Source: Salinisphaera sp. T31B1
Lineage (GTDB): Bacteria; Pseudomonadota; Gammaproteobacteria; Nevskiales; Salinisphaeraceae
Direction of reading: 5' to 3'
DNA length: 64,000 nucleotides
Assembly: GCF_040361275.1 (NCBI RefSeq)
Contig: NZ_APNH01000002.1
Coordinates: 1-64,000, forward strand
Numbering within the stretch: the stretch's first letter is position 1; the number at the start of each line of letters is the position of its first letter. The notes beneath the pieces are model-generated. The model saw only the letters and a program-made list of their open reading frames with translations, did not search any database and was not told the origin of the DNA. Below, piece after piece: positions 49,811 to 60,919 of the stretch. Both the position numbers and the translations under genes were made by a program.

Positions 49811-50622
49811 GCTCCGCGGGGCCCGAAGCGCCGACCGCCGATACGACCGGCGGCTGGAACGCCGATGACTATGCTGCCAATGCCCGCTTTGTCGCCGACC
49901 TGGCCGGTTCGCTCGTTGACTGGCTCGAGCCGGCCGCCGGCGAGCGCATTCTGGATCTCGGCTGCGGCGACGGCGAACTGGGCCTGGCGATCGCGGCGCG
50001 CGGCGCACACGTCCTGGGCGTGGACGCCAGCCCGGCGTTCGTCGCCGCTGCGGGTCGCCGCGGGCTGACCGCGGTCGTCGGTGACGGCCAGGCGCTGGAT
50101 CGTGTCGACGGCGTGGACGGGCGGTTCGACGCGGTGTTCTCGAATGCCGCACTCCACTGGATGAACCGTGCGCCGGATGCCGTGATCCAGGGCGTGTTCG
50201 ACCGGCTCGTGCCCGGCGGGCGTTTCGTCGCCGAATTTGGTGCGCAGGGCAACTGTGGTCCGATCAGACAGGCGCTGCGTGCCGAGCTCCAGGCGCGCGG
50301 TCTGGATGCCGACGCGGTCGACCCGTGGTTCTTTCCCAGCGAAGCCGATTATCTGGCCCGGCTGCGGGCGGCCGGATTCGTCGTGGAGGCCCATGAATGT
50401 TTCGAACGACCCACGCCGCTACCCGGAGATATCACGGCCTGGATCGAGACACTGGCGCGGCCGTTCGTTCACGCCGTCGAGCCGGACGACGCGCGTCCGG
50501 GCTATGTGGCCGCGGTGCGCGAGCGCCTGGCCCCGATGTTGCGCGGCGAAGACGGCCGCTGGACCGCGCCCTATGTCCGGCTGCGCTTTCGTGCGCGCAG
50601 GCCGGTCATGTCCGACGACTGA
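49807..50622 (+). CDS. Class I SAM-dependent methyltransferase
   Basis: 271-aa methyltransferase of unknown substrate. Motif I is [20 protein letters not shown], followed by [27 protein letters not shown] and a post-core [13 protein letters not shown]. The pattern LHWM resembles the Tam/trans-aconitate methyltransferase group, a link worth noting beside an aconitase-like enzyme. In pseudomonads a similar gene lies between leuD and leuB (PA3119-type); here it lies between leuC and leuD and overlaps leuC by 4 bp. A role in leucine synthesis, for example repairing damaged intermediates, is only inference. Confidence 0.88.
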   Translation: MSSAGPEAPTADTTGGWNADDYAANARFVADLAGSLVDWLEPAAGERILDLGCGDGELGLAIAARGAHVLGVDASPAFVAAAGRRGLTAVVGDGQALDRVDGVDGRFDAVFSNAALHWMNRAPDAVIQGVFDRLVPGGRFVAEFGAQGNCGPIRQALRAELQARGLDADAVDPWFFPSEADYLARLRAAGFVVEAHECFERPTPLPGDITAWIETLARPFVHAVEPDDARPGYVAAVRERLAPMLRGEDGRWTAPYVRLRFRARRPVMSDD

Positions 50623-50658
50623 TTGCACGACCGTACGACCACCAGAGCGAGTCAGAAC

Positions 50659-51303
50659 ATGCAGGCATTCACCGTTCACGACGGCATCGTGGCGCCACTT
50701 AACCGGGCCAATGTCGATACCGACGCCATCATCCCGAAACAGTTCTTGAAATCGATCCGGCGGACCGGCTTCGGGCCGCATCTGTTCGATGACTGGCGGT
50801 ACCTGGACGCCGGGGACCTTGATACGCCGATCAGCGATCGGCGCGAGAACCCGGAGTTTCTGCTCAACCAGGCGCCCTATCGCAATGCCAGCATACTGCT
50901 GGCGCGGGAGAACTTCGGCTGCGGCTCGTCACGTGAGCATGCGGTCTGGGCGCTGGAGGATTTCGGTATCCGCTGCGTGATCGCGCCGAGCTACGCCGAT
51001 ATCTTCTACAACAACTGCTTCAAGAACGGCGTCCTTCCGATTGTTCTGCCGTCAGAAAACGTCGACGAATTGTTCTCGGCTGCAGATCGTGACCAAGGCC
51101 TGACTGCACGGGTGGACCTGGTCGAACAGAAGATCGGGCTGCCCGACGGGCGCGAGTTCGGTTTCGATATCGATGCCTATCGCCGCAAGAATCTGCTCGA
51201 AGGGCTGGACGATATCGGCCTAACGCTTCAGCACGCCGACGAGATCCGTGCGTTCGAAGCCAAGCGCGCTCAGGAAAAACCGTGGCTTTTTCGTGACTTG
51301 TAA
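50659..51303 (+). CDS. leuD: 3-isopropylmalate dehydratase small subunit
   Basis: Swivel-domain partner of LeuC. The 214-aa product has [19 protein letters not shown], the [14 protein letters not shown] loop and [19 protein letters not shown]. Full family length. ATG at 50659; an upstream frame (50623) lies in the spacer after the methyltransferase. leuB follows 49 bp later. Confidence 0.98.
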   Translation: MQAFTVHDGIVAPLNRANVDTDAIIPKQFLKSIRRTGFGPHLFDDWRYLDAGDLDTPISDRRENPEFLLNQAPYRNASILLARENFGCGSSREHAVWALEDFGIRCVIAPSYADIFYNNCFKNGVLPIVLPSENVDELFSAADRDQGLTARVDLVEQKIGLPDGREFGFDIDAYRRKNLLEGLDDIGLTLQHADEIRAFEAKRAQEKPWLFRDL

Positions 51304-51352
51304 GGCATCGTTGAGCAGCTGAATCAATCTTGTACCAAACCGAGAGACGTCG

Positions 51353-52429
51353 ATGAGCGCAAAGATCCTGGTCATGCCGGGCGATGGAGTGGGTCCGGAG
51401 ATATGTCGAGAGGCTGTGCGCGTGCTGGACGCACTGGCGACCGACCATGGCCTGGATATCGAACTCGACGAGGCCCTGGTCGGTGGTGCTGCCATCGATG
51501 CCCACGGGGATCCGCTGCCCGAAGGCTCGCTGGCTGCCGCGCGCTCGGCCGATGCCGTGCTTTTCGGCGCTATCGGCGGGCCGGCCTGGGACGACCAGCC
51601 GCGCGACAAGCGCCCGGAGTCCGGTCTGCTGCGCCTACGGGCCGAGCTGGGCCTGTTCGCCAATCTGCGCCCGGCCATTCTGTATCCGCAACTCGCACAC
51701 GTGTCGGCCCTCAAGCGGGAGATCGTGGCCGGGCTGGATATCATGATCGTGCGCGAACTGACCGGCGGCATTTATTTCGGCAAACCCAGCGGCACCCACA
51801 CCAACGCCAATGGCCGGCGTGAAGCGTTCAACACGATGCGCTACGACGACGCCGAGATCGAACGCATCGGGCGCGCCGCATTCGATATCGCCCGCGCCCG
51901 CGGGGGCCGGCTGTGCAGCGTCGACAAGGCCAACGTGCTGGATGTCTCCCAGCTTTGGCGCGACGTCATGAACGAGATCGGCGGCGATTATCCTGACGTG
52001 GAACTGACCCATATGTATGTGGACAACGCCGCCATGCAGCTGGTGCGCGCGCCCAAGCAGTTCGATACGGTGGTGACCGGCAACCTGTTCGGCGACATCC
52101 TTTCGGATGCAGCCGCGATGCTCACGGGTTCGATCGGCATGCTGCCGTCGGCGTCGATGGATGCCAACGGCAAGGGGCTGTATGAACCGGTACACGGCAG
52201 CGCACCGGATATCGCAGGCCAGGGCGTGGCCAATCCGCTGGCAACGATCCTGTCGGTTGCAATGATGCTGCGCTATACCCTCGACCGCGGCGATCTCGCG
52301 GACAAGGTGGAGAATGCAGTGGGTTACGCGCTCGATCGGGGGTTGCGCACGCGCGACATCATGGACGACGAAACCCAGATCGCCAGCACCCAGGAGATGG
52401 GGGGGGCCATCGTCGATATGCTGCGCTGA
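51353..52429 (+). CDS. leuB: 3-isopropylmalate dehydrogenase
   Basis: NAD-dependent oxidative decarboxylase in leucine synthesis. The 358-aa product has [72 protein letters not shown] and [20 protein letters not shown]. It lies last in the leu group. In pseudomonads asd follows; here it is absent and fimV comes next after 170 bp. Confidence 0.98.
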   Translation: MSAKILVMPGDGVGPEICREAVRVLDALATDHGLDIELDEALVGGAAIDAHGDPLPEGSLAAARSADAVLFGAIGGPAWDDQPRDKRPESGLLRLRAELGLFANLRPAILYPQLAHVSALKREIVAGLDIMIVRELTGGIYFGKPSGTHTNANGRREAFNTMRYDDAEIERIGRAAFDIARARGGRLCSVDKANVLDVSQLWRDVMNEIGGDYPDVELTHMYVDNAAMQLVRAPKQFDTVVTGNLFGDILSDAAAMLTGSIGMLPSASMDANGKGLYEPVHGSAPDIAGQGVANPLATILSVAMMLRYTLDRGDLADKVENAVGYALDRGLRTRDIMDDETQIASTQEMGGAIVDMLR

Positions 52430-52599
52430 GGCTCGATCCTCTTTCGCCCGCAACCGGAATACCGGCAAGCGGGATGGCCACAGCGGTCGCCGTGGAGCCG
52501 TCTTAGGTGACGTAAATCGTCACGTAGGGCGTCCTCGCGGCCGCGGTCAGTGCTAGCATGTCGAAATCTGCTTATGCAGCCGGGGGATAAGGCCGCACA

Positions 52600-55098
52600 G
52601 TGCGCATATCGAGAATGACGATCAGGCGGTGGCTGGGTGCAGGCGCACTGCTCGCGCTCGGGCTGCACGCCGGGCTGGGTTTCGCGCTCGGGTTCGGTAG
52701 TCTGCGTGTCCAGTCGGCGCTCAACGAGCCGCTCGAGGCGAGTTTCGATCTCGTGTCTTTATCGGCGGAGGAGCAGGCGTCGCTGGCCGTGGATGTCGCC
52801 AGCTCCGACATGTTCGAGCGATTCGGTATCGAGCGGTCTTCGCTGGCAGACGATCTGCGTATCCGCACCACACACGATTCCTCCGGGCGGGTCACCGTAC
52901 ACCTGAGTACGCGGCGCACGGTTCGCGAGCCCTTTCTGCGCTTTCTGATTGAAGCGCGAACCAGTCAGGGCAAGGCACTGCGCGAGTACACGGCACTACT
53001 GGATCCGCCGGGTCGCCGGCCGCCGCCCGTGGGGCGTTCCGACCCAGCGCCGGCCGTCAGCGAGCGCAGTGCACCGCGCCGGTCGTCGACGCCGCCGGCG
53101 AGCGCGCCGTCGCCCAGCCGGACCAACACCGCCGCCATCGATTCCGACCGCTACGGGCCTGTGCGGCGCGGCGAGACGCTGTTCAGTATCGCCGAGCGTA
53201 TTGCCCGACCCGGTACCAGTCAGGCCCAGCGTCAACTCGCGCTGTATCGCGATAATCCCCAGGCGTTCAGCGGCAGCATGGACATGCTGCTGCGCGGGGC
53301 GATGTTGAAGGTGCCGCCGGCCGAGCGCATCGCCGCGATCGATCCGGATGCCGCGCGTGCCGCGATTCGCGCAGCGCGCGAATCGCCGTCGGCCGACGAC
53401 TCCAGCGGCCAGGCCGCCACAACGGTAGCCCGCACGAGCAGCGCGCGCGATGCCGTCGAGCCGCCGCCACCGACGACCAGTACCGATGCCACGCTGCGTC
53501 TGGAGCCGCCGCGCACGCCGGCCGGGTCGAGCCCGGCCAACAATGAGCCGGCCTTCGGTCGGCTGGTGATGCCGGCGTTCGATGACACGGCGGTCGCAGC
53601 CGCCCCGGCCGCTACCACCGCCGACGACACCGCTCCGGTCGCTGCCTCGCCCGACACGGTGATCGCGGCCACAACGGCGGCCGGGGATTCGTCGTCGCAA
53701 GCCGAGTCGGCAACGCCGGCGCCGGCCGTCACCTCGGAACAATCGATGGCTAGCGATGCGACAGGGGCGGGCGCATCCCAACCCCTGTCGGCCGCCGGGG
53801 CGGATGTGGCCGCGGCCGGCGACAATGGCTTGCTGCGCCCGGTCAACCTGGTACTGCTTGGTATCTCGCTACTGCTGCTGGTACTGCTGCTGTTGTGGCG
53901 GCGTCGACGTGAATACCGACCGGTACCGCTGGACTTCGATGAGCCATCGGACACACCGGCCGAGCACGCGACCTCCGGCACGACCGCGGGGGCGGCATCG
54001 CCGAACGATCCGTCGCTCGAGACGCCCGACGCGCTCGGCTCTGTGGCCGAGCCGGAGACCGGTCGCCGTGGTATCGCGCCCTCGGTACGCCTACAGGATG
54101 CCGACCGCCAGATGAAGCTCGGTCAGTTCGGCGCGGCACTGGCAACCCTGGAAGAGGGGCTGGCCAGCCATCCGGAGGATGCGGCTCTGCAGGACAAACT
54201 GCTGGAGTTGGACTATCTGGCGGGCGATGCCGCTCGTTTCGATCGCGATGTGGATCGCTTTGGCGCTGCGCTGGCCGATAACGGCGTGCGCTGGGCAGGC
54301 GTGGCTGCAATGGGCCGGCTCCTGTTGCCACACGATGCCCGTTTTGCCAGCCAGCCGGTGCATCCGGGCACATATCGGTCCGAACCTGTAGAGCCCGGCG
54401 AGCCTGTCGCTTCCGTGGCCACGCCCGCACGGCCGGCGCCCGAGCCGGTGGGCCCAGCAAACCCGGCGCCGGTGGCGCCCGATTCGCCGGCGCCAATGGT
54501 CGGACGCGATGTGTCCGACGAGGTCGACCATCGGGAATCGTCTGCACCGGGCGATGCGCTGGACCTGCCCGCCGCTGAGCCCGGCGCGCCTGTGGGTACG
54601 CCGGTTACCGCTGTGTCGCCCGATACGGCGGCACCGGGAACGTCACCAGGAACGATCGACGACCGCCCGGCAGCTGCGGTGGCGGACGAGCACGGCCTGT
54701 CGCTGGATCTGGACGATGGCTACGAATGGAAGCCACAGCCGGCGCCCCCCGGCGGCGAGCGCCGTCATGATCTGGGCGACGAGCGCGGCATGCCGTTCGA
54801 GCTGGATACCTCGGACTACAGCGCCGATCTCGAATCCGTCGGACGAGACGACCTGACTTCGTCGGAGCCGCCGACCTCGGTTGCGCCCATCGACACGAGC
54901 GAGTTCGACCTGGGCGACGCGGAGTCGTCGAACCAGACGGAGACAGATGCCGACTCGGTGGATATCCGGCTCGATCTAGCGCGCATGTATATCGATATGG
55001 AAGACGCCGGCTCGGCACGCGAGCTGCTTGAAGAAGCGCTCGCCGAAGGCAGTGAGTCGCAGAAAGCCACGGCCCGCCAGTTGCTGGATACGCTTTGA
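52600..55098 (+). CDS. fimV: FimV-like pilus/polarity scaffold protein
   Basis: 832-aa inner-membrane protein. The N-terminal periplasmic part starts after a signal-like helix with LGFGSLRVQSALNEPLEASF, the FimV signature. A LysM-like peptidoglycan-binding segment follows (PVRRGETLFSIAERIA). A Pro/Ala/Thr-rich stretch leads to one membrane helix (~408-432, VNLVLLGISLLLLVLLLLWR). The acidic cytoplasmic part ends in the FimV C-terminal TPR domain (IRLDLARMYIDMEDAGSARE, LLEEALAEG). In Pseudomonas FimV organises type IV pili, PilQ multimers and cAMP signalling at the pole. Start is GTG at 52600 or ATG at 52615. fimV-truA linkage is conserved. Confidence 0.92.
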   Translation: MRISRMTIRRWLGAGALLALGLHAGLGFALGFGSLRVQSALNEPLEASFDLVSLSAEEQASLAVDVASSDMFERFGIERSSLADDLRIRTTHDSSGRVTVHLSTRRTVREPFLRFLIEARTSQGKALREYTALLDPPGRRPPPVGRSDPAPAVSERSAPRRSSTPPASAPSPSRTNTAAIDSDRYGPVRRGETLFSIAERIARPGTSQAQRQLALYRDNPQAFSGSMDMLLRGAMLKVPPAERIAAIDPDAARAAIRAARESPSADDSSGQAATTVARTSSARDAVEPPPPTTSTDATLRLEPPRTPAGSSPANNEPAFGRLVMPAFDDTAVAAAPAATTADDTAPVAASPDTVIAATTAAGDSSSQAESATPAPAVTSEQSMASDATGAGASQPLSAAGADVAAAGDNGLLRPVNLVLLGISLLLLVLLLLWRRRREYRPVPLDFDEPSDTPAEHATSGTTAGAASPNDPSLETPDALGSVAEPETGRRGIAPSVRLQDADRQMKLGQFGAALATLEEGLASHPEDAALQDKLLELDYLAGDAARFDRDVDRFGAALADNGVRWAGVAAMGRLLLPHDARFASQPVHPGTYRSEPVEPGEPVASVATPARPAPEPVGPANPAPVAPDSPAPMVGRDVSDEVDHRESSAPGDALDLPAAEPGAPVGTPVTAVSPDTAAPGTSPGTIDDRPAAAVADEHGLSLDLDDGYEWKPQPAPPGGERRHDLGDERGMPFELDTSDYSADLESVGRDDLTSSEPPTSVAPIDTSEFDLGDAESSNQTETDADSVDIRLDLARMYIDMEDAGSARELLEEALAEGSESQKATARQLLDTL

Positions 55099-55113
55099 TC
55101 GGCCGGCATCCCG

Positions 55114-55911
55114 ATGGACGGCGCGGCTGACGTGCGCTGGGCGGCCTGTATCGAATATGACGGCTCCGGCTATCACGGCTGGCAGAGTCAGCCGCACGCG
55201 GCCAGTGTCCAGGACACGCTCGAGACGGCGTTGAGCCGCCTGGCCGATGCCCCGATCCGTACGGTATGCAGCGGGCGCACCGATGCGGGTGTGCACGCCC
55301 AGGGGCAGATCGTGCACTTCGATACCCAGGCGGTACGCCGACAGCGTGCCTGGCTGCTGGGGACCAACCGTTATCTGCCCGACGACATCGCGGTGCAATG
55401 GGTCGAGCCGGTCGATGAGAGCTTTCACGCCCGGTTCGGGGCGGTGGCGCGTGAATATCGGTACTGGATCCTCGATCGCACGGCGCCATCGGCGCTCTGG
55501 CGGAATCGGGCCTATCACTCCCACGTACGACTGGACGCCGAGGCGATGCACGCAGCGGCACAGCAGCTGGTCGGGTATCACGACTTCAGCGCGTTCCGTG
55601 CGGCCGCCTGTCAGGCCAAGACGCCGTGGCGAGACCTGCAGGCGATATCGGTCGTTCGCCACGGCGACTGGCTGCGTCTGGATGTCCGAGCCAATGCGTT
55701 CTTGCACCACATGGTGCGTAATATCGTCGGCAGCCTGCTGCCTATCGGTCGCGGGCAACACGACGATCAGTGGCTGGCCGATCGGCTGGCCGAGGGCGAT
55801 CGGACGCAGGCGGGCATGACGGCACCGGCCCAGGGGCTGTCACTGCGGCGGGTGCATTATCCGCCCCGGTTCGTGCTCCCCCAGCCGGCGCTTGAGCGTC
55901 ACGGCTGGTAA
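55114..55911 (+). CDS. truA: tRNA pseudouridine(38-40) synthase
   Basis: Modifies U38, U39 and U40 in the anticodon stem of tRNAs. The 265-aa product has the catalytic Asp57 in CSGRTDAGVHAQGQIVHFDT, plus YDGSGYHGWQSQP and ANAFLHHMVRNIVGSLLPIG. The ATG at 55114 lies 15 bp after fimV. The first residues are slightly longer than in E. coli TruA. Confidence 0.97.
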   Translation: MDGAADVRWAACIEYDGSGYHGWQSQPHAASVQDTLETALSRLADAPIRTVCSGRTDAGVHAQGQIVHFDTQAVRRQRAWLLGTNRYLPDDIAVQWVEPVDESFHARFGAVAREYRYWILDRTAPSALWRNRAYHSHVRLDAEAMHAAAQQLVGYHDFSAFRAAACQAKTPWRDLQAISVVRHGDWLRLDVRANAFLHHMVRNIVGSLLPIGRGQHDDQWLADRLAEGDRTQAGMTAPAQGLSLRRVHYPPRFVLPQPALERHGW

Positions 55912-55913
55912 AC

Positions 55914-55932
55914 TGAACGATTGATTCGTTCA
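55914..55932. promoter_or_regulatory. Small inverted repeat before trpF
   Basis: tgaacga-ttgat-tcgttca, a 7-bp stem in the 44-bp truA-trpF gap. No leader peptide rich in Trp and no T-tract is present, so classical trp attenuation is not supported here. Confidence 0.4.
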
Positions 55933-55955
55933 CTGGCCCGGCAACGAGTCCGACC

Positions 55956-56585
55956 ATGCAGCGTGTACGCGTGAAAATCTGCGGTGTGACACGGCCCGAG
56001 GATGGGCTGGCAGCGGCACGTGCGGGCGCCGACGCCGTGGGGCTTGTGTTCTATCCGGCCAGTTCGCGGGCGGTGAGCATCGAACAGGCCCGCGATATTG
56101 CCGCTGCGCTGCCGCCGTTCGTAGCGCGGGTCGCGTTGTTTCTCGATGCCTCGGCAGACGAGGTGACGCGCGTTGTCGAGGCGCTGCGTCTGGATGCGCT
56201 TCAGTTCCACGGCCATGAAAGCGCGGCCTTCTGTCGCCGCTTCGGCTTGCCGTATCTCAAGTCGGTTCCGATGGGCGAGCCGGATATCGACCCGGGGCAG
56301 TGGGCACGAGCCTACGACGATGCCCAGGGTCTGTTGCTGGACGCCAATCGCGCAGGCCAGGCGGGTGGCCGAGGCGAGACCTTCGATTGGCACACGCGCC
56401 ACGACCTGCCGGACCGGCCGATCGTGGTCGCCGGCGGTCTCAACGTGGATAATGTAGGTGACGCCATCCGGCGGTTCGCCCCGTATGCCGTGGATACCAG
56501 CAGCGGGGTGGAGAGCGCCCCGGGGATCAAGGACGCACAGCGCATGCAGGACTTCGTCCGCGCCGTGTACAACACCACAGGATGA
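55956..56585 (+). CDS. trpF: Phosphoribosylanthranilate isomerase
   Basis: Third step of the tryptophan branch, a TIM barrel. The 209-aa monofunctional enzyme (fused to TrpC in E. coli, separate here) has [20 protein letters not shown] with catalytic Cys, [19 protein letters not shown] and [15 protein letters not shown] with catalytic Asp. It overlaps trpB by 4 bp. trpE, trpG, trpD and trpC must lie elsewhere, as in pseudomonads. Confidence 0.97.
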   Translation: MQRVRVKICGVTRPEDGLAAARAGADAVGLVFYPASSRAVSIEQARDIAAALPPFVARVALFLDASADEVTRVVEALRLDALQFHGHESAAFCRRFGLPYLKSVPMGEPDIDPGQWARAYDDAQGLLLDANRAGQAGGRGETFDWHTRHDLPDRPIVVAGGLNVDNVGDAIRRFAPYAVDTSSGVESAPGIKDAQRMQDFVRAVYNTTG

Positions 56586-57835
56586 TTATGGCGACGACAG
56601 CAGAGCAACCGACCGTGGATCCGACGCCCCTGGCCAACGCATGGCGCAACATGCCCGACGCGCGCGGCCATTTCGGACCTTACGGCGGGCGCTACGTTGC
56701 CGAGACGCTGATGGCGCCGCTGGACGAGCTGGCGGCCGCCTATGACTCGGCGCGCAACGACCCGACGTTCATGGCGGCGCTGGATCGCGATCTCGCCGAT
56801 TATGTCGGCCGCCCGTCGCCGCTCTATCTGGCCGAGCGGTTGAGCGCCCGGGCGGGCGGGGCCCAGATCTGGTTCAAGCGCGAGGATCTGAATCACACCG
56901 GGGCGCACAAGATCAACAACACCATCGGTCAGGCACTGCTGGCCGAGCGTATGGGCAAAAAGCGCATCATTGCCGAAACCGGTGCCGGTCAGCACGGCGT
57001 GGCCTCGGCAACGGTCGCCGCTCGCCTGGGCATGGAATGCGTGGTCTATATGGGCAGCGAAGACATGCGCCGCCAGGCCACCAACGTCTACCGCATGCGC
57101 CTGCTGGGCGCCGAAGTTCGTGCGGTCGATTCCGGCTCCAAGACGCTCAAGGATGCGCTCAACGAGGCGCTGCGCGACTGGGTGGCCAATGTCGACGACA
57201 CCTTCTATATCATCGGTACGGTCGCCGGACCGCATCCGTACCCGGCCATGGTGCGTGACTTCCAGGCGATCATCGGACGGGAAGCACGTCAACAGATGCT
57301 CGATCGCTGCGGCCGGCTCCCCGATGCCCTGGTTGCCTGTGTCGGCGGCGGCTCGAATGCCATCGGTCTGTTTCATCCGTTTCTCGACGACGAGAGCGTC
57401 GCCATCTATGGCGTGGAAGCCGGCGGCGACGGCGTGGCCAGCGGGCGCCATGCGGCGCCTCTGTCGGCCGGCCGCTCGGGTGTGCTGCACGGAAACCGGA
57501 CGTACATCATGCAGGACGAGAACGGCCAGATCAGTGCGACGCACTCGGTTTCGGCCGGGCTGGATTATCCCGGCGTGGGCCCGGAGCATTCCTGGCTCAA
57601 GGATATCGGTCGGGCCCACTATGTCGATGTCGACGACCGCGCCGCGCTCGCAGCCTTTCATGAATGCACCCGTATCGAAGGCATCATGCCGGCACTGGAA
57701 TCCGCCCATGCGGTGGCCTATGCCCAGAAGCTGGCCGCCCGCATGTCGCCCGATCAGATCGTGCTGGTGAACCTGTCCGGCCGCGGCGATAAGGACATGG
57801 CCAGCGTGGCCGAGGCCGCCGGAGACACGCTGTGA
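56582..57835 (+). CDS. trpB: Tryptophan synthase beta chain
   Basis: PLP enzyme joining indole and serine. The 417-aa product has [19 protein letters not shown], the PLP Lys in [39 protein letters not shown] and [15 protein letters not shown]. The first ATG overlaps the trpF stop (ATGA); a second ATG at 56588 is possible. It overlaps trpA by 4 bp. In pseudomonads trpBA sit elsewhere under TrpI; here they are inserted between trpF and accD, as in many other proteobacteria. Confidence 0.98.
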   Translation: MIMATTAEQPTVDPTPLANAWRNMPDARGHFGPYGGRYVAETLMAPLDELAAAYDSARNDPTFMAALDRDLADYVGRPSPLYLAERLSARAGGAQIWFKREDLNHTGAHKINNTIGQALLAERMGKKRIIAETGAGQHGVASATVAARLGMECVVYMGSEDMRRQATNVYRMRLLGAEVRAVDSGSKTLKDALNEALRDWVANVDDTFYIIGTVAGPHPYPAMVRDFQAIIGREARQQMLDRCGRLPDALVACVGGGSNAIGLFHPFLDDESVAIYGVEAGGDGVASGRHAAPLSAGRSGVLHGNRTYIMQDENGQISATHSVSAGLDYPGVGPEHSWLKDIGRAHYVDVDDRAALAAFHECTRIEGIMPALESAHAVAYAQKLAARMSPDQIVLVNLSGRGDKDMASVAEAAGDTL

Positions 57836-58668
57836 CCCGTTTGAGCCAGCGATTCGACGAACTCGCCGCCGCCGGGCGGACCGCGCTCGTACCCTATCTG
57901 ACCGCGGGCGATCCGAGCCCGGACGCGACAGTGGGCTTCATGCACGCACTGGTCGCTGCCGGGGCCGACGTGATCGAGGTGGGCGTGCCGTTTTCCGACC
58001 CGATGGCGGACGGGCCGGTCATCCAGGCTGCCTGCGAACGCGCGCTTGCCCACGGTACCAGCCTGACGCGCGTGCTCGAGATGGTGGCGGAGTTCCGCCG
58101 CGAAGACGCCAGCACGCCCGTGGTGCTTATGGGATATCTCAACCCGATCGACCGCTTCGGACTGGAGCGATTCGCTGCACGTGCCGCCGAGGTCGGCGTT
58201 GATGGCGTACTGATCGTGGACCTGACCGCCGAAGAGGCTCCCGAGATCATGCCCACGCTACGAGGAGCGGATCTGGACGCGGTCTGTCTGGTCGCGCCGA
58301 CCACCGGTGCCGAACGGCTTGAGCGGATCTGTGCCAACGCCGGCGGCTTCATCTACTACGTGTCGTTCAAGGGCGTGACCGGCAGTGCGAGTCTGGACGT
58401 ATCGTCGATCGGTGAACGGATCGAGGCGATCCGCGCGGTCAGCGATCTGCCGGTGGCGGTAGGGTTCGGCGTGAGCACGCCGGCCAACGCCGCGGACGTG
58501 GCGCGCGTAGCCGATGCCGTGGTGGTCGGCAGCGCGCTGGTCAGGCGAATCGCCGATCTAGGCGATGACCGAGCCGCCACCGAACAGGCCTTACGCGATA
58601 CGCTGGGCGCGATGCGAACCGCGATCGATGAACAGGACATGCAAACAAAAGAGGCACGACGCGCATGA
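57832..58668 (+). CDS. trpA: Tryptophan synthase alpha chain
   Basis: Cleaves indole-3-glycerol phosphate to indole, which is channelled to TrpB. The 278-aa barrel has [20 protein letters not shown], catalytic Glu and Asp in [19 protein letters not shown], and [14 protein letters not shown]. Start is GTG, overlapping the trpB stop by 4 bp. It overlaps accD by 4 bp. Confidence 0.98.
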   Translation: MTRLSQRFDELAAAGRTALVPYLTAGDPSPDATVGFMHALVAAGADVIEVGVPFSDPMADGPVIQAACERALAHGTSLTRVLEMVAEFRREDASTPVVLMGYLNPIDRFGLERFAARAAEVGVDGVLIVDLTAEEAPEIMPTLRGADLDAVCLVAPTTGAERLERICANAGGFIYYVSFKGVTGSASLDVSSIGERIEAIRAVSDLPVAVGFGVSTPANAADVARVADAVVVGSALVRRIADLGDDRAATEQALRDTLGAMRTAIDEQDMQTKEARRA

Positions 58669-59570
58669 GCTGGTTGCAGAAACTGATGCCGTCGCAGATG
58701 CGAAACGACAGTGCGGCGAAGAAGAACACAGTCCCGGAAGGACTCTGGACCAAATGCAGCAACTGCGGGGCCGTGCTCTACAGCGCCGAGATGGACCGCT
58801 CGCTGCAGGTCTGTCCGAAGTGCAACGCACACCAGCGGCTGCGCGCGCGCAAGCGTCTGGATCTGTTTCTCGATGCCGATAACCGTGAAGAGTTGGCCGC
58901 AGGGCTGGAGCCCAAGGATCCGCTCAAGTTTCGTGACAGCAAGAAATACCGTGATCGGCTGAATCAGGCGCAGAAGGATTCGGGCGAGCGCGAGGCGGTG
59001 CTGGTGATGGGCGGCTCGCTGCGGCAGATGCCGGTGGTCGCGGGCGCGCTCGACTTCGGGTTCATGGGCGGCTCGATGGGCAGTGTCGTCGGTGAGGCGT
59101 TTGTTCGCGGGGTGGATGCCTCTATCGAACGCGGCTGCCCGTTCGTGTTCTTTTCCGCCAGCGGCGGCGCGCGTATGCAGGAAGGCCTGCTGTCGTTGCT
59201 GCAGATGGGCAAGACGAGTGCGGCGCTGACCCGGCTGGCTGATCGCAGCCTGCCGTTCGTATCCGTGCTGACCCATCCGACCATGGGAGGCGTGGCGGCC
59301 AGCTATGCCATGCTTGGCGATATCAACGTCGCCGAGCCGGAGGCCCTGATCGGGTTCGCCGGGCCGCGAGTGATCGAGCAGACCGTCAAGCAGACCCTGC
59401 CCGACGGGTTTCAGCGCAGCGAGTTCCTGCTCGAGCATGGTGCGATCGACATGATCGTCGAGCGCCGCCATCTGCGCGAGCGTATTCACTCGGTGCTGGC
59501 GGTGCTCATGCACCAGCAGCCGGCCGCGCCGACGGTCGAGCCCGCGCCGGCACCGGCCGAGGACGCGTGA
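58665..59570 (+). CDS. accD: Acetyl-CoA carboxylase carboxyltransferase beta subunit
   Basis: Beta subunit of the ACC carboxyltransferase, first step of fatty acid synthesis, partner of AccA. The 301-aa product has the zinc ribbon Cys31/34/50/53 ([22 protein letters not shown]), the oxyanion region [20 protein letters not shown] and [17 protein letters not shown]. The C-terminal tail is Pro/Ala-rich. It overlaps trpA and folC by 4 bp each. Confidence 0.98.
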   Translation: MSWLQKLMPSQMRNDSAAKKNTVPEGLWTKCSNCGAVLYSAEMDRSLQVCPKCNAHQRLRARKRLDLFLDADNREELAAGLEPKDPLKFRDSKKYRDRLNQAQKDSGEREAVLVMGGSLRQMPVVAGALDFGFMGGSMGSVVGEAFVRGVDASIERGCPFVFFSASGGARMQEGLLSLLQMGKTSAALTRLADRSLPFVSVLTHPTMGGVAASYAMLGDINVAEPEALIGFAGPRVIEQTVKQTLPDGFQRSEFLLEHGAIDMIVERRHLRERIHSVLAVLMHQQPAAPTVEPAPAPAEDA

Positions 59571-60883
59571 ACCGAATCCCGGCGCCGACAAACCGCGATC
59601 TCGCCGAATGGCTGGCTTGGCAGAGTTCGCTGCATGCCAGCGAGATGGAGCTCGGCCTGGAGCGGGTTGGTCGGGTTGCCGAACGTCTGGGTTGTCTGCC
59701 GCCGTCTCGTCAAACCGTCGTGGTCGGTGGCACCAATGGCAAGGGCAGCTGCGCGCGCCTGCTGGAGAGTCTGCTCGGCGATCACGCTCGGGTGGGCACT
59801 TATACTTCTCCGCATCTGTGGCATTACAACGAGCGCGTCCGTATCGACGGCGCGCCGGCCAGCGATGCGGATCTGTGCCTGGCATTCGCGGCGGTCGATG
59901 CCGCGCGCCGCGACGTCGCGTTGACCTATTTCGAATTCGGCACGCTGGCCGCGTTGTGGCTGTTCCAGCGTTACGGCGTGGACTACACCGTGCTGGAGGT
60001 CGGGCTCGGCGGGCGGCTGGATGCCGTGAACATCGTCGATGCCGATGTGGCCTTGATCACCAATATCGGGCTTGACCATATGGATTGGCTTGGGCCGGAC
60101 CGGCACCATATCGGGCATGAAAAGGCGGGCATCATGCGCGCCGGCCGGCCTGTGGTCTGCGCCGATCGGGATATGCCCGATAGCGTGTCCGATCATGCCG
60201 AGCGTCTGGGTGCCCGTCTGCTCAAGATCGGGGAATCTTTCGATCTGGCGCGCTGTGACAACGGGCGCTGGCGATGGATGGACGCACACGCACGGGACGT
60301 CGTCCTGGCGCCGCAAACCGGTGTGCTAGCCGACAATCTCGCTGCGGTGCTCGCCGTCTATTCGTGTCTGTTCGACCGGCTGCCCGAGGCCGACGCGGTC
60401 GAGCGGGCCTGCAGCGCGCAGCGTCTGCTTCCGGGCCGGCGAGAGTATGTCGACGGACCCTACGTCGTGATCTACGATGTCGGTCACAATCTCGAAGCGG
60501 TCGCCGTACTCGTCGACGAACTGATCGATCGACCGGTTGAAGGCGAGACCGCAGTGGTGCTCGGTATGCTGGCCGACAAACCCGCGAATGCCGTCGCCGC
60601 GCGACTGGGTCGTATTGCCGACCGATTCTATCTGGCCGGGCTGGACGGCTTGAGCCCCCGCGGGCTGAGCGCATCGGCGCTGGCCGAACGCACAGCGCTG
60701 GTTGGAGAGTGTTTCGATACGCCGATGGCGGCGTTGGCAGCCGCCCGAGCCCAGGCCTCGCCGGGCGACCGGATCGTGGTATGCGGCTCTTTTCTCACGG
60801 TTGCTCATGCCTGTCCCGAACGTGCGATGGCGCCACCACCGGTCGCGGAGCAGGTGCCGGTCGTGCATACCGAGACGTCTTGA
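59567..60883 (+). CDS. folC: Folylpolyglutamate / dihydrofolate synthase
   Basis: Mur-ligase-family enzyme making dihydrofolate and adding glutamates to folates. The 438-aa product has the P-loop [56 protein letters not shown] and [10 protein letters not shown]. The GTG start overlaps the accD TGA. The accD-folC-dedD-cvpA-purF order is a gammaproteobacterial hallmark. Confidence 0.97.
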   Translation: MNRIPAPTNRDLAEWLAWQSSLHASEMELGLERVGRVAERLGCLPPSRQTVVVGGTNGKGSCARLLESLLGDHARVGTYTSPHLWHYNERVRIDGAPASDADLCLAFAAVDAARRDVALTYFEFGTLAALWLFQRYGVDYTVLEVGLGGRLDAVNIVDADVALITNIGLDHMDWLGPDRHHIGHEKAGIMRAGRPVVCADRDMPDSVSDHAERLGARLLKIGESFDLARCDNGRWRWMDAHARDVVLAPQTGVLADNLAAVLAVYSCLFDRLPEADAVERACSAQRLLPGRREYVDGPYVVIYDVGHNLEAVAVLVDELIDRPVEGETAVVLGMLADKPANAVAARLGRIADRFYLAGLDGLSPRGLSASALAERTALVGECFDTPMAALAAARAQASPGDRIVVCGSFLTVAHACPERAMAPPPVAEQVPVVHTETS

Positions 60884-60919
60884 ACACACCTCTGGCCGTT
60901 TCGACATAGAGATTCTCCA

